Assembly: GCF_014195325.1 (NCBI RefSeq)
Contig: NZ_JACIBK010000018.1
Span: 54,151 to 118,150, forward strand
Source of the DNA: Rhizobium sp. BK650
GTDB taxonomy: Bacteria > Pseudomonadota > Alphaproteobacteria > Rhizobiales > Rhizobiaceae
Length of the DNA: 64,000 nucleotides
Reading direction: 5' to 3'
Part shown: positions 52,587 to 60,963 of the stretch, one piece after another
How positions within the stretch are numbered: the stretch's first letter is position 1
Layout: the number at the start of each line of letters is the position of its first letter
The notes under the pieces: model-generated
Database searches by the model: none
The model's input: only the letters and a program-made list of their open reading frames with translations
What the model was told of the DNA's origin: nothing
Program-made: the position numbers and the translations under genes

Positions 52587-53579
52587 TTACTTCGAGAACC
52601 TCTGAATGAGCATTGCTATGATGATGATGACACCCTGAACACCGGCGACGAGGTATTCCGATACGAAATCCGAGAGCACCATCAGGTTGGCGATAAGTTC
52701 GAGGATGACCGCACCGGCGACCGTGCCCCAGACATGGCCCTTGCCACCTCGCAGGGCAGTTCCGCCTATGACGACTGCAGTGATGACCTGCAATTCCCAC
52801 AGCACACCGGTGGTCGGTGTCGCCGCTCCGAGGCGCGGCACATAGCAGATCGCAGCGATCGCAACGCATACACCCTGCATCGCGTAGGCGATCGTGCGCG
52901 TCTTGATGATTGAAATGCCTGAGTAGCGGGCCACGTCCTCATTCGCGCCAACGGCGGCGCATTTCCGGCCGTACTTCATCTTGTAAAGGATGAAGGATGC
53001 GATAGCGGCAACGGCAATCGAAATGAGGATCGGAAATGGAATACCGCCAAGCGTGCCGAAATAGACGGGCCGATAGGCATCGCGGAGACTGCGATCGATT
53101 GGGATTGTTCCGCCATCCGACATATAGGTGATGAGGGCTCGGAAGATCCCCATGGTACCGAGTGTGGCGATAAAGGGCTCTATCTTTCCGACGGTAACGA
53201 TGAGCCCGTTCATCAGCCCGCAGATGAGCCCAACGACAAGCGCGATGGCCATGCCGGCAGGTATTGCCAGGACACCCCAGTCGGCAGCCGTCCTGTTCAT
53301 GAACATGATGGTTATGCCCGTGATGAATGCGGCCATCGAACCGACTGAAAGATCCAGTCCGCCGGATGAGATGACGAAGGTCGCACCGACGGCGATGATC
53401 GCGATGAAGGCGCTTCGCGTGATCACATTGCCGAGATTGGTCGCCGAGAGGAAATCCTGGTTGATCGAAAAGCCGATCAGCAGCAGCGCCAGAAGCGCAA
53501 GAAAGGGGCCGACATCCGACCACCCGATGTTCCATTCCCGCTCCGGCCGAACCGGCGTCGAACCCGTAATTACACTCAT
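52587..53579 (-). CDS. Sugar-type ABC transporter permease
   Basis: This 330-aa inner-membrane protein has about ten hydrophobic segments and the branched BPD_transp_2 pattern (SAFIAIIAVGATFVISSGGLDLSVGS, GLICGLMNGLIVTVGKIEPFIATLG, GTALRGGKGHVWGTVAGAVIL), as in RbsC/XylH. Its start overlaps the stop of the ATPase gene by 4 bp. Confidence 0.93.
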   Translation of the reverse strand: MSVITGSTPVRPEREWNIGWSDVGPFLALLALLLIGFSINQDFLSATNLGNVITRSAFIAIIAVGATFVISSGGLDLSVGSMAAFITGITIMFMNRTAADWGVLAIPAGMAIALVVGLICGLMNGLIVTVGKIEPFIATLGTMGIFRALITYMSDGGTIPIDRSLRDAYRPVYFGTLGGIPFPILISIAVAAIASFILYKMKYGRKCAAVGANEDVARYSGISIIKTRTIAYAMQGVCVAIAAICYVPRLGAATPTTGVLWELQVITAVVIGGTALRGGKGHVWGTVAGAVILELIANLMVLSDFVSEYLVAGVQGVIIIIAMLIQRFSK

Positions 53580-55156
53580 TGTCTTCCTCCCTGCTTCGCC
53601 GCAACCTTCGTCTCGCTGGTGGCAAGAAGCGCAATCTCGTGTTCCGTCATTCTGTCGCCCGTCACCTCTCCCGTGATGCGCCCCTCCCGCATCACAAGAA
53701 TCCGGTCGCAGATCCCGATCAGTTCCTGCATTTCGGACGAAATGACGATGCAGGTCCTGCCTTCTGCGACAAGGCGCTCGATGAAGGCGTAGATCTGGGC
53801 CTTGTTCGCGATGTCGATACCGCGCGTCGGCTCGTCGATGACCACGACCGAAGGATCGGTGAGAAGCACCTTGGCGAGCAGAAGCTTCTGCTGGTTGCCA
53901 CCGGAAAGCTGGCTCGCCTTGACGGCGTAACTTTTCAGGCGGATGTCATAGGCGCTGACGGCTTCGACAAGCGCGCTCTGCTCACGGCGGCGGCGCATCA
54001 GAAGGCCGGGATGAAATCTGCCTAGGGCAGACAGCGTGAGGTTCGGCGCAAGCCGTTCCTGCAGCAGCAGGCCCTTGCCTTTGCGGTCCTCGGTCAGGTA
54101 ACCGATGCCTGCATCCATCGCCGCCCGGGCACGCCTGATATCAATCGCCCTGCCCTGCAATTTTACGGTTCCGTTGGCAGGACGCAGGCCCATGATGCCC
54201 TCGAACACCTCGGTGCGGCCGGCACCGATCATGCCGGCGAATCCGAGGACCTCGCCTTTGTAAGCGGTAAACGAGATGTTGCCTGCGAAGCCGGGAACGC
54301 CAAGGCCCTCGACTTCTAGCATCGCTGGTAGCGCTGGCTTTACGGTCTTATCGGGGTAAAGGGCGGCGAGATCGCGCCCAACCATCAGCCGCGCCATGTC
54401 CATCTGCGTCAGGCTATGGCCGGGATATGTGCCGACCATCTTGCCGTCTCGAAGCACCGTCACCTTGTCGGCAAGCCGCTGGACTTCATCGAGACGATGG
54501 CTGATGTAGAGTACGGCAGCACCCTGCTCCTTCAGCTGTAGGATGATGGCAAGCAGTCGCTCGACCTCCTCACCCGTCAGGACTGCAGTTGGCTCGTCGA
54601 AGATGACAAGCTTGTAATCGTCGAGGAGTGCACGTGCGATCTGGACGAGCTGGCGATCCGCAAGCGAGATGTCGCGCACCAAAGCGTTCGGCGATACGTC
54701 ACATCCAAGGTCCTGAAGTTTTTCGACGGCCATACGCCGCATCGTCCGATCATCGACCAGCCCATAACGCATCAGCTCGCGGCCGAGGAAAAGATTTTCG
54801 GCGACAGTCAGGGCGTCGGCAAGCAGGATCTCCTGGTGCACCAGAACAATACCCGCTTCCTGCGCCTGCTCAGGCTTTGAGAAACCGACCTTGCGGCCGC
54901 CCATCGACAGCGTTCCTGCACTTGGCTCGGCGTAACCGGAAAGGAGCCGCATGAATGTCGACTTGCCGGCGCCATTCTCGCCGATGATGGCATGGATCTC
55001 GCCGGGAAAGATATCGAGCGTGACTCCCGAGAGTACGGTGACCGGTCCGTACTGCTTCGACATGCCCTCTGCACGAAGGACCGGATGAGAGACAAGGCCA
55101 TCGGTCTCAGACACCAAGCTCCTCCCCTTCCTCTCCATGGTCATGACGCTCGACAT
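53576..55156 (-). CDS. Sugar-type ABC transporter ATPase (two ABC domains)
   Basis: This 526-aa protein has two ABC modules as in RbsA/XylG. The first has Walker A GENGAGKST, an ADRQLVQIARAL signature region and Walker B LVIFDEPTA. The second has a degenerate Walker A (GMIGAGRTE), LSGGNQQKLLLAKVL and Walker B VVIDEPTRGID. It couples ATP hydrolysis to sugar uptake with the next two gene products. It begins 10 bp after the GntR regulator gene. Confidence 0.94.
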   Translation of the reverse strand: MSSVMTMERKGRSLVSETDGLVSHPVLRAEGMSKQYGPVTVLSGVTLDIFPGEIHAIIGENGAGKSTFMRLLSGYAEPSAGTLSMGGRKVGFSKPEQAQEAGIVLVHQEILLADALTVAENLFLGRELMRYGLVDDRTMRRMAVEKLQDLGCDVSPNALVRDISLADRQLVQIARALLDDYKLVIFDEPTAVLTGEEVERLLAIILQLKEQGAAVLYISHRLDEVQRLADKVTVLRDGKMVGTYPGHSLTQMDMARLMVGRDLAALYPDKTVKPALPAMLEVEGLGVPGFAGNISFTAYKGEVLGFAGMIGAGRTEVFEGIMGLRPANGTVKLQGRAIDIRRARAAMDAGIGYLTEDRKGKGLLLQERLAPNLTLSALGRFHPGLLMRRRREQSALVEAVSAYDIRLKSYAVKASQLSGGNQQKLLLAKVLLTDPSVVVIDEPTRGIDIANKAQIYAFIERLVAEGRTCIVISSEMQELIGICDRILVMREGRITGEVTGDRMTEHEIALLATSETKVAAKQGGRQ

Positions 55157-55166
55157 TACCCGCCTC

Positions 55167-55868
55167 TCAATCGAAGGCCGGCACGAGCCGGTCCCGAGAA
55201 TGTTCGAGATGGGTTCTCATGGCCTTCTCGGCAGCCGATGGGTCACCTGCAGCAAAGGCAGAGAGTAGCGCTTCGTGCTCGTCCAGCGCCTCTTCGGTGA
55301 CGCGGGAGTGAAACATCAGTCGAAAGATGTGAAAATGCGTGTGTTGGTGGCTGAGAGTTTGGCGAATGAGCTCGTTGCCTGCAAATTCCATGATCCTGTC
55401 ATGAAAAACGGCGTCCTGCCGCGCGAAGGTGGAATAGCGCAGGCGTTCATCCGCCCCTTCCCGGCGCCCCATCACGCCGGCCACCTCCCTAAGGATCGCG
55501 AGCTTTTCATCGTCCATAGCCTTTGCCGCCCTCGCAGCACCGTCTGGCTCGAGAAGCAACCGCAAGTGATAGAGCTCATCGAAGCGCCGATGGGTAATCT
55601 GCGGGGCCGCGCTGTAACCGATAAGATGCGTCTTGACGACAAGCCCCTCCCCCTCGAGGCGGCCAAGCGCCTCGCGGATCGGCGTCTGGGAAACGTTGAA
55701 TTCCTTGACAAGATTGTCAACGGTAATGCGCGCACCCGGAGCGATCTTCAAAGACATTAGCTGCGCAAAAATCACCTCGTAGACGCTGTCCGCGAGACTG
55801 TTGCTGCGCTGGATGAAACCACTCGGATCAGGCGTGGCGTTGAGCATCATCGTATTCCGGCCCTGCAT
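55167..55868 (-). CDS. GntR-family regulator, FCD (FadR) subfamily
   Basis: This 233-aa regulator has an N-terminal winged HTH (LADSVYEVIFAQLMSLKIAPGARITVDNL, VSQTPIREALGRLEGEGLV) and an all-helical FCD ligand domain with the metal-type residues DAVFHDRIMEFAGNE and QHTHFH. I chose the ATG at 55868, after AGAGG. It lies first in the transporter operon and is divergent from the dehydrogenase operon, so it probably controls both, repressing without ligand. The palindrome at 55929-55940 is a candidate operator. Confidence 0.92.
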   Translation of the reverse strand: MQGRNTMMLNATPDPSGFIQRSNSLADSVYEVIFAQLMSLKIAPGARITVDNLVKEFNVSQTPIREALGRLEGEGLVVKTHLIGYSAAPQITHRRFDELYHLRLLLEPDGAARAAKAMDDEKLAILREVAGVMGRREGADERLRYSTFARQDAVFHDRIMEFAGNELIRQTLSHQHTHFHIFRLMFHSRVTEEALDEHEALLSAFAAGDPSAAEKAMRTHLEHSRDRLVPAFD

Positions 55869-55928
55869 TTTATTTGCCTCTTGACAGGAACAATCGCTAA
55901 CACGATGCTCGGCGATATGCAATCCCAT

Positions 55929-55940
55929 ATCCTATAGGAT
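55929..55940. promoter_or_regulatory. Candidate GntR operator
   Basis: A perfect 12-bp palindrome ATCCTATAGGAT lies in AT-rich DNA between the divergent GntR and alcohol dehydrogenase genes. FCD regulators bind such short AT-rich palindromes. Confidence 0.5.
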
Positions 55941-56058
55941 TTTATATCGGAGATTCCATGAAGGTCATTCGGATAAGCGCGAAGGAAATCGCGCGAGAGT
56001 TTTGCGACGCTTCCTCGAGATCTGTCTTCATCCCTCGACTGGTGAAAGGGCGAGTACA

Positions 56059-57285
56059 ATGACCCTCTTTGCCGCTATCCGGCTCCCGAAAGAAATCCTG
56101 TTCGGCAAGGGCCAACGTTTGTCGCTGCCATCGGTCGCCAAGAGGCTTGGCCAAAGGGCGCTGATCTGCACGGATGAGCGCTTCGCAGGCACTTCCGTTT
56201 TCCTCGAGCTTGTGGCGGCACTTCACGCGGCATCGATCGAGACACTGGTCCATGATCGGGTCCTGCCGGACGTGCCGCGCGACACCGTTGCGCTATGCGT
56301 CGAGGAGGCGCGGAGCTTCGAGCCCGACATGGCGATAGGAATAGGCGGGGGGAGTTGCCTCGACATGGCAAAATGCGCCGCCCTGCTGTTGAGCCATGGC
56401 GGAAGCCTCTCGGACTACTATGGCGAGTTCAGGGTTCCCGGTCCGACAATCCCGATCATCGCTGTCCCGACCACGGCGGGTACCGGCTCGGAGGTGACGC
56501 CGGTTGCCGTCATCTCCGACCCGGATCGGACGCTGAAAGTCGGCATATCGAGCCCTTATCTTATCGCCGCAGCGGCTATTTGCGATCCGGAGCTGACAAT
56601 GTCCTGCCCGCCGGGTCTGACCGCTGTCGCGGGAGCGGATGCGTTGACTCATGCAATCGAGGCGTTCACCGCCGCCCGACGCGGCGCCGACCCGTTGCTG
56701 CCCCAGAATCATGTCTTTATCGGTAAGAGCGAACTTACCGACTATTTCGCGCTTCTCGCGATCAAGCTCCTGGGACGCAGCCTTGAAACGGCTTGCAAGG
56801 AGGGATCGAACGAAGATGCCCGCGCCGACGTAATGATGGGTGCGCTGGCTGCCGGCTGCGCATTCGGCACGGCCGGTACCGCAGCGGCGCATGCCATCCA
56901 GTATCCCGCAGGCGCGTTAACCCATACGGCCCACGGGCTTGGCGTCGCAACGATGATGCCCTACGTCATGAACTACAACCGCTCCGCCTCGATGACCGAA
57001 ATGGCTGAGATCGGGTACGCGCTCGGTCTGGATTCAACGAGCAGAACGAAGCAGGAAATGGCGGAAGCAGCCATCGAGGAGATCCGCAGGCTCTTTCGAG
57101 CCATCGGCATCACGCCGACACTCGCCGATCTCGGGCTGCCCCCCGACAAGCTCGACTGGACTGCCGAACAGGCGCTCAGCATCGACAGATTGATCAAGAA
57201 TAACCCGAGGCCTTTCGACATCGACGCCATGAAGCGTCTCGTTCGTGCAGCCTATGACGGCGATCTTGCCGCCTCTGCCCTCTAA
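56059..57285 (+). CDS. Iron-containing alcohol dehydrogenase
   Basis: This 408-aa enzyme belongs to the Fe-ADH family. The NAD-binding GGGSCLDMAKCAAL loop is near residue 96. Metal-ligand His residues appear in AGADALTHAIEAF and in ALTHTAHGLGVATMMPYVMNYN, and PTTAGTGSEVTP is conserved. Members oxidise 4-hydroxybutyrate, lactaldehyde, 1,3-propanediol or other alcohols; the substrate is not fixed by sequence. An ATG at 56059 fits the family. It is the first gene of the divergent operon, 16 bp before the aldehyde dehydrogenase gene. Confidence 0.92.
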   Translation: MTLFAAIRLPKEILFGKGQRLSLPSVAKRLGQRALICTDERFAGTSVFLELVAALHAASIETLVHDRVLPDVPRDTVALCVEEARSFEPDMAIGIGGGSCLDMAKCAALLLSHGGSLSDYYGEFRVPGPTIPIIAVPTTAGTGSEVTPVAVISDPDRTLKVGISSPYLIAAAAICDPELTMSCPPGLTAVAGADALTHAIEAFTAARRGADPLLPQNHVFIGKSELTDYFALLAIKLLGRSLETACKEGSNEDARADVMMGALAAGCAFGTAGTAAAHAIQYPAGALTHTAHGLGVATMMPYVMNYNRSASMTEMAEIGYALGLDSTSRTKQEMAEAAIEEIRRLFRAIGITPTLADLGLPPDKLDWTAEQALSIDRLIKNNPRPFDIDAMKRLVRAAYDGDLAASAL

Positions 57286-57301
57286 GCGTTCGAGGACCAA
57301 A

Positions 57302-58789
57302 ATGACTATTGCCCAGCAACTGCCACAGGCCGAGCGCCACCTGCCAGACATTGAGGCCACGACCCGCGGCCTTTATATCGATGGGAACTGGCGGCAATCG
57401 AAAAGCGGGCGCAAGATCGACGTGGTCGACCCCTCGACCGGGGCGCTTCTTGCGACTGTTGCGGACGCCACCGTCGAGGATGCACAGGCAAGCATAGAGG
57501 CCGCATCCCGGGCTGCGCCCGGCTGGCGGTCGACGCCGCCGCGCAAGCGCTCGGAGATCTTGCGACGCTGTTTCGAACTGATGGTCGAGCGTTCCGAAAT
57601 GCTTGCTGCCTTGATCTCCCTGGAGAATGGAAAGGCGCTGCGCGACGCCCGCGGCGAGGTTGCCTATGCCGCCGAGTTTTTCCGCTGGAATGCCGAAGAG
57701 GCCGTCCGCATTACGGGAGAATTCGGCATCGCTCCGTCGGGAGCCAACCGGATCATTGTCGATTACCAGCCGATCGGTATTTGCCTGCTAATCACGCCAT
57801 GGAATTTCCCGGCTGCAATGGCCACGCGAAAGATCGCTCCGGCACTCGCCGCCGGCTGCACCGTCATCCTGAAGCCGGCAAGCGAGACGCCGCTGACGGC
57901 CTATGCGCTGGCGTCGATCTATGAGGAGGCCGGTGTACCGCCGGGCGTCGTCAATGTTCTGACGACGAGCTCTCCTGCGCCGTTCAGCGCCACCATTCTC
58001 GCGGATCCACGCGTCAGAAAACTCTCGTTTACCGGCTCTACGGGTGTTGGCCGCCTGCTTCTCGCGGAAGCGGCCAAGCATGTCATCTCCTGTTCGATGG
58101 AACTCGGCGGCAACGCTCCCTTCATCGTTTTTGACGATGCCGACCTGGATGCAGCACTCGATGGCGCAATGGTTGCGAAGATGCGCAACGCGGGCGAAGC
58201 CTGTACCGCGGCGAACCGTCTTTACGTCCAGTCAGGAATCTATGAGTCATTCGCGGCAGGGCTGACCAAAAGAATGGCAGCTCTCAACGTAGGTCCCGGT
58301 GTCGACGTCCTCACCGAATGCGGACCAATGATCACGCCAAAGGCGGTGGAGAAGATTGATCGCCTCGTGAGTGACGCCAAGGCAAAGGGTGCGCGCGTCA
58401 CCTGCGGCGGCGAGGCCCCTGCTGGGCTGGGTTACTTTTACCCGCCGACGGTCCTTGTCGACATGCCCGACGGTGTCGAGATGTCACAAGAGGAAATCTT
58501 CGGACCGGTTGCACCACTTTACAGGTTTGAGACCGAGGACGAGGTGATAAGGCGTGCCAACGACACCGACTACGGTCTTGCCGCCTATGTCTTCACGCGC
58601 GACATATCACGGGGGTTTCGCGTTTCCTCCGCTTTGGAGGCGGGTATGATCGCGCTCAATCGCGGGCTGGTTTCCGATCCGGCAGCGCCGTTTGGCGGTG
58701 TCAAGCAAAGTGGTCTCGGACGTGAAGGCGGACAGCATCACGGCATCGCCGAGTTCATGGAAGCCAAGTATGTCGCAACGAGCTTCTGA
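57302..58789 (+). CDS. NAD(P)-dependent aldehyde dehydrogenase, succinate-semialdehyde type
   Basis: This 495-aa enzyme shows PWNFPAAMATRKIAPALAAGCTVILKPASETP, FTGSTGVGRLL, catalytic Glu in MELGGNAPFIVFDDADLD and catalytic Cys in RNAGEACTAANRLYV (about residue 300). Overall similarity is to the SSADH (GabD) group. GAGGA precedes the ATG. Together with the upstream Fe-ADH it would oxidise an alcohol to an aldehyde and then to an acid, as in 4-hydroxybutyrate to succinate. Confidence 0.92.
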   Translation: MTIAQQLPQAERHLPDIEATTRGLYIDGNWRQSKSGRKIDVVDPSTGALLATVADATVEDAQASIEAASRAAPGWRSTPPRKRSEILRRCFELMVERSEMLAALISLENGKALRDARGEVAYAAEFFRWNAEEAVRITGEFGIAPSGANRIIVDYQPIGICLLITPWNFPAAMATRKIAPALAAGCTVILKPASETPLTAYALASIYEEAGVPPGVVNVLTTSSPAPFSATILADPRVRKLSFTGSTGVGRLLLAEAAKHVISCSMELGGNAPFIVFDDADLDAALDGAMVAKMRNAGEACTAANRLYVQSGIYESFAAGLTKRMAALNVGPGVDVLTECGPMITPKAVEKIDRLVSDAKAKGARVTCGGEAPAGLGYFYPPTVLVDMPDGVEMSQEEIFGPVAPLYRFETEDEVIRRANDTDYGLAAYVFTRDISRGFRVSSALEAGMIALNRGLVSDPAAPFGGVKQSGLGREGGQHHGIAEFMEAKYVATSF

Positions 58790-58804
58790 GGTGGAGGAAA
58801 AATT

Positions 58805-59629
58805 TTGGAGACTGATCCGTTTCGCATACGGGGACATGTGTCGGACTTCGACGCCATCGTCTCGGAGATTAGGGCAAAGAGTGCTTCGACCCGCGCAAGG
58901 CTCGCCATGAGGGAAATCTCTTATGGGAACGGAGCAGGTGAAACCCTGGACGTCTTCTATCCCGACGGTCCAGCCAACCGGCGGCCGGTGCACATGTTCA
59001 TCCACGGCGGCTACTGGCGGATGTTTTCCAAGCGCGACTACTCCTTTGTCGCCGAGACGATTACCGGCACGGGAGCAATCGCCGTCATCGTCGATTACGC
59101 TCTGATGCCGCATTTCAGGATGGAGGTGCTGGTTGGCCAGGTGCGGCGGGCAAAGCAATGGGTACTGGCACATATCGCAGGCCACGGCGGCGACGCATCT
59201 CGCTTTTCGGTCAGCGGTCATTCCGCCGGGGCCCATCTTGCGACCTTCCTGTTTCATCGGCAGGAGGCTTTCTCAGGCGTGTCGGCAGCCCTCCTGCTTG
59301 GGGGTCTATACGACCTGAAGCCCCTGCAATCATCGTTCCTGCAATCAGAGATTGCCATAACCGACACAGAGGTTGCCGACTTTTCGCCGATCCTGCACTC
59401 TTTTGACGAGAGCTGCCGCGCCACGATCGCGGTCGGCGCTGAAGAAACACCGCCGTTTCATAACCAGGCGGAGGCCTTCTCATCGCACCTGCAACAGCAA
59501 GGACTGTTGGTCACCAACGAAAGGCTTGAAGGCTCCAATCATATGAGCAGCGTTCGCGATCTTGGCCTTCCTGGCACGGCCATCGGTCGAATCCTCAGCG
59601 AGACGATCGCATATGCCCATCGGGGATGA
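58805..59629 (+). CDS. Alpha/beta hydrolase (kynurenine-formamidase-like esterase)
   Basis: This 274-aa hydrolase has the oxyanion HGGYWRMF motif and nucleophile elbow SVSGHSAGAHLA (Ser about residue 141). Catalytic Asp and His are probable near AVGAEE and in EGSNHMSS. The TTG at 58805, 15 bp after the aldehyde dehydrogenase stop, has GGAGG upstream. It may open an ester or lactone that yields the alcohol used by the two dehydrogenases; that is inference from the operon. Confidence 0.88.
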   Translation: METDPFRIRGHVSDFDAIVSEIRAKSASTRARLAMREISYGNGAGETLDVFYPDGPANRRPVHMFIHGGYWRMFSKRDYSFVAETITGTGAIAVIVDYALMPHFRMEVLVGQVRRAKQWVLAHIAGHGGDASRFSVSGHSAGAHLATFLFHRQEAFSGVSAALLLGGLYDLKPLQSSFLQSEIAITDTEVADFSPILHSFDESCRATIAVGAEETPPFHNQAEAFSSHLQQQGLLVTNERLEGSNHMSSVRDLGLPGTAIGRILSETIAYAHRG

Positions 59630-60107
59630 ATAACACTATCTCACAGCCTTCCTAGGCAGAGCGTCGAAGCAGACTGGAGCGCGCTCACCTTTCAGCGTGC
59701 CAAAGTCCATCAACGCAAAATGCTAGTCAAACCGTTCGTGTTTCGAGTCAGCGGGTGACCACAAGACTGACAAAGCGGCTGCTGCGGAGAGAACCTGGAG
59801 TGTGTTCGTCATCGTGTGTGCGGTCGATGTTAGTTCACCGAAGGTGACGCATTGACGATGGGCCGATCGCGGTTTGGTCAAAAAGGGGCAGTCGGATTGC
59901 CGCGATGAGCGCGGTCTTGATCATGAGGCGGCTCATACAGGAGTTCCGCGCAGCTGCAAGTTAGCTTTATGGCCGTATGGGCCGGCAGCAGACTTCAAGG
60001 GCCCGTTCGAGACGGACACGTCGCCATTTCGCAATGATATCTGCATCCCCAGGCGCTTGCCTCTCGCGTCCTTCGCCTCGTTCGATAGAGCGATCTGACA
60101 TCAAGCT
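59630..60107. other. Intergenic stretch without a supported gene
   Basis: I see no gene or strong hairpin over 480 bp; short frames lack start signals. Confidence 0.45.
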
Positions 60108-60245
60108 TCACTTCTGGGCGGTCTCGTTCACGCTCGATTCGATCTTGGTGCCGTTGCCGGTCTGTCCGGCACCCGACGGAGACATTATCGCGATGCTCAG
60201 CACCGAGGCTATCATGACGGCAACAACGGCAATCATCAGACGCAT
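60108..60245 (-). CDS. Small secreted or membrane peptide (45 aa)
   Basis: The 45-aa product has a hydrophobic N-terminal helix (MRLMIAVVAVMIASVLSIA) and a short polar tail (GAGQTGNGTKIESSVNETAQK). The ribosome site is weak, but an exact EcfG promoter lies 35 bp upstream, which strongly supports a real gene. It could be a stress-induced membrane-tethered or exported peptide. Confidence 0.6.
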   Translation of the reverse strand: MRLMIAVVAVMIASVLSIAIMSPSGAGQTGNGTKIESSVNETAQK

Positions 60246-60280
60246 AAACGTTCAAATCCCTGTTTGTCTTGCGGGGGATA

Positions 60281-60305
60281 AACGTCGGATGTTTTAGAGG
60301 GTTCC
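60281..60305 (-). promoter_or_regulatory. EcfG/RpoE2 promoter, exact consensus
   Basis: The minus strand reads GGAAC, 16 bases, CGTT, 35 bp upstream of the small peptide gene. Confidence 0.8.
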
Positions 60306-60329
60306 GTGTTGGCTACTACACCGGCTGGG

Positions 60330-60590
60330 GAGGTATTTGCCATCGCCACCTGCCCTGCCTTGGTCGCGGTGTACGCCGTTGCGCCGGGCGTCGTAAATGT
60401 TCGCATTCCATTGATCGAGGACACGACGGCGATTGCGCCACCCCCGCCCGCTGCAAGTGAGGCGCCGTCGTGTGGATCGTCGGGAAGGTGCCCGTGAGGT
60501 TGATCGCGATGGTACGGTTCCATTCCTCGAGCGTCAGATCATTGATCGGCGCCACACGCGCAGATCCGATTACAGCTCAAAACCATCCTT
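60330..60590 (-). pseudogene. Fragment of a short-chain dehydrogenase
   Basis: The minus strand encodes SDR segments PINDLTLEEWNRTIAINLTGTF, then after a frameshift GGAIAVVSSINGMRTFTTPGATAYTATKAGQVAMA, which includes the catalytic Ser and the YxxxK motif. The N-terminal NAD-binding part and everything after the YxxxK helix are missing. The break lies just upstream of the EcfG promoter at 60281-60305. Confidence 0.7.
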
Positions 60591-60963
60591 TGCGCGTCAG
60601 AACCAAAGCAATGGCGCGACGGCGCTCTGGATGGTGATCGCCGATGTTCAATGATATCCCAGGATCAACTTAGCTCCGGATGAGCTTGAAATTCGTTCCC
60701 ATATTCCTCCACCAACGTGGGCGGCATACCCGAGGCAAATGTCAGCACCTTGAAGATGTGATTCTGTTCGACGGTGATGAATCCGAGGAAGATATGTCGA
60801 TTTGCGCTGAGAGCTGACCTGGGATCCGAGTGAACCCCTGGAGCTGGAGCAGCTCCAGGGTTCACTCCATGGCTCGGTTCCGCGTAGAAACCAACAGCCG
60901 AGCCCCTGCGCCTTCGGCCCCCCCGGCTGTCAGCGGCCAGCGGGACGGGAGAAACAGCGTCGA
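60591..60963. other. Intergenic region with a long hairpin
   Basis: A minus-strand frame 60665-60967 ends with a protein-like stretch (FITVEQNHIFKVLTFASGMPP) I cannot assign. The region also holds the inverted repeat listed at 60828-60867. Confidence 0.4.
60828..60867. repeat. 17-bp inverted repeat forming a stable hairpin
   Basis: The arms GAGTGAACCC...TGGAGCT and AGCTCCAGGGTTCACTC pair over 17 bp with one bulged C and a 5-nt loop. It lies 97 bp past the end of the kinase at 60964. There is no T-run on either side. Confidence 0.7.
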
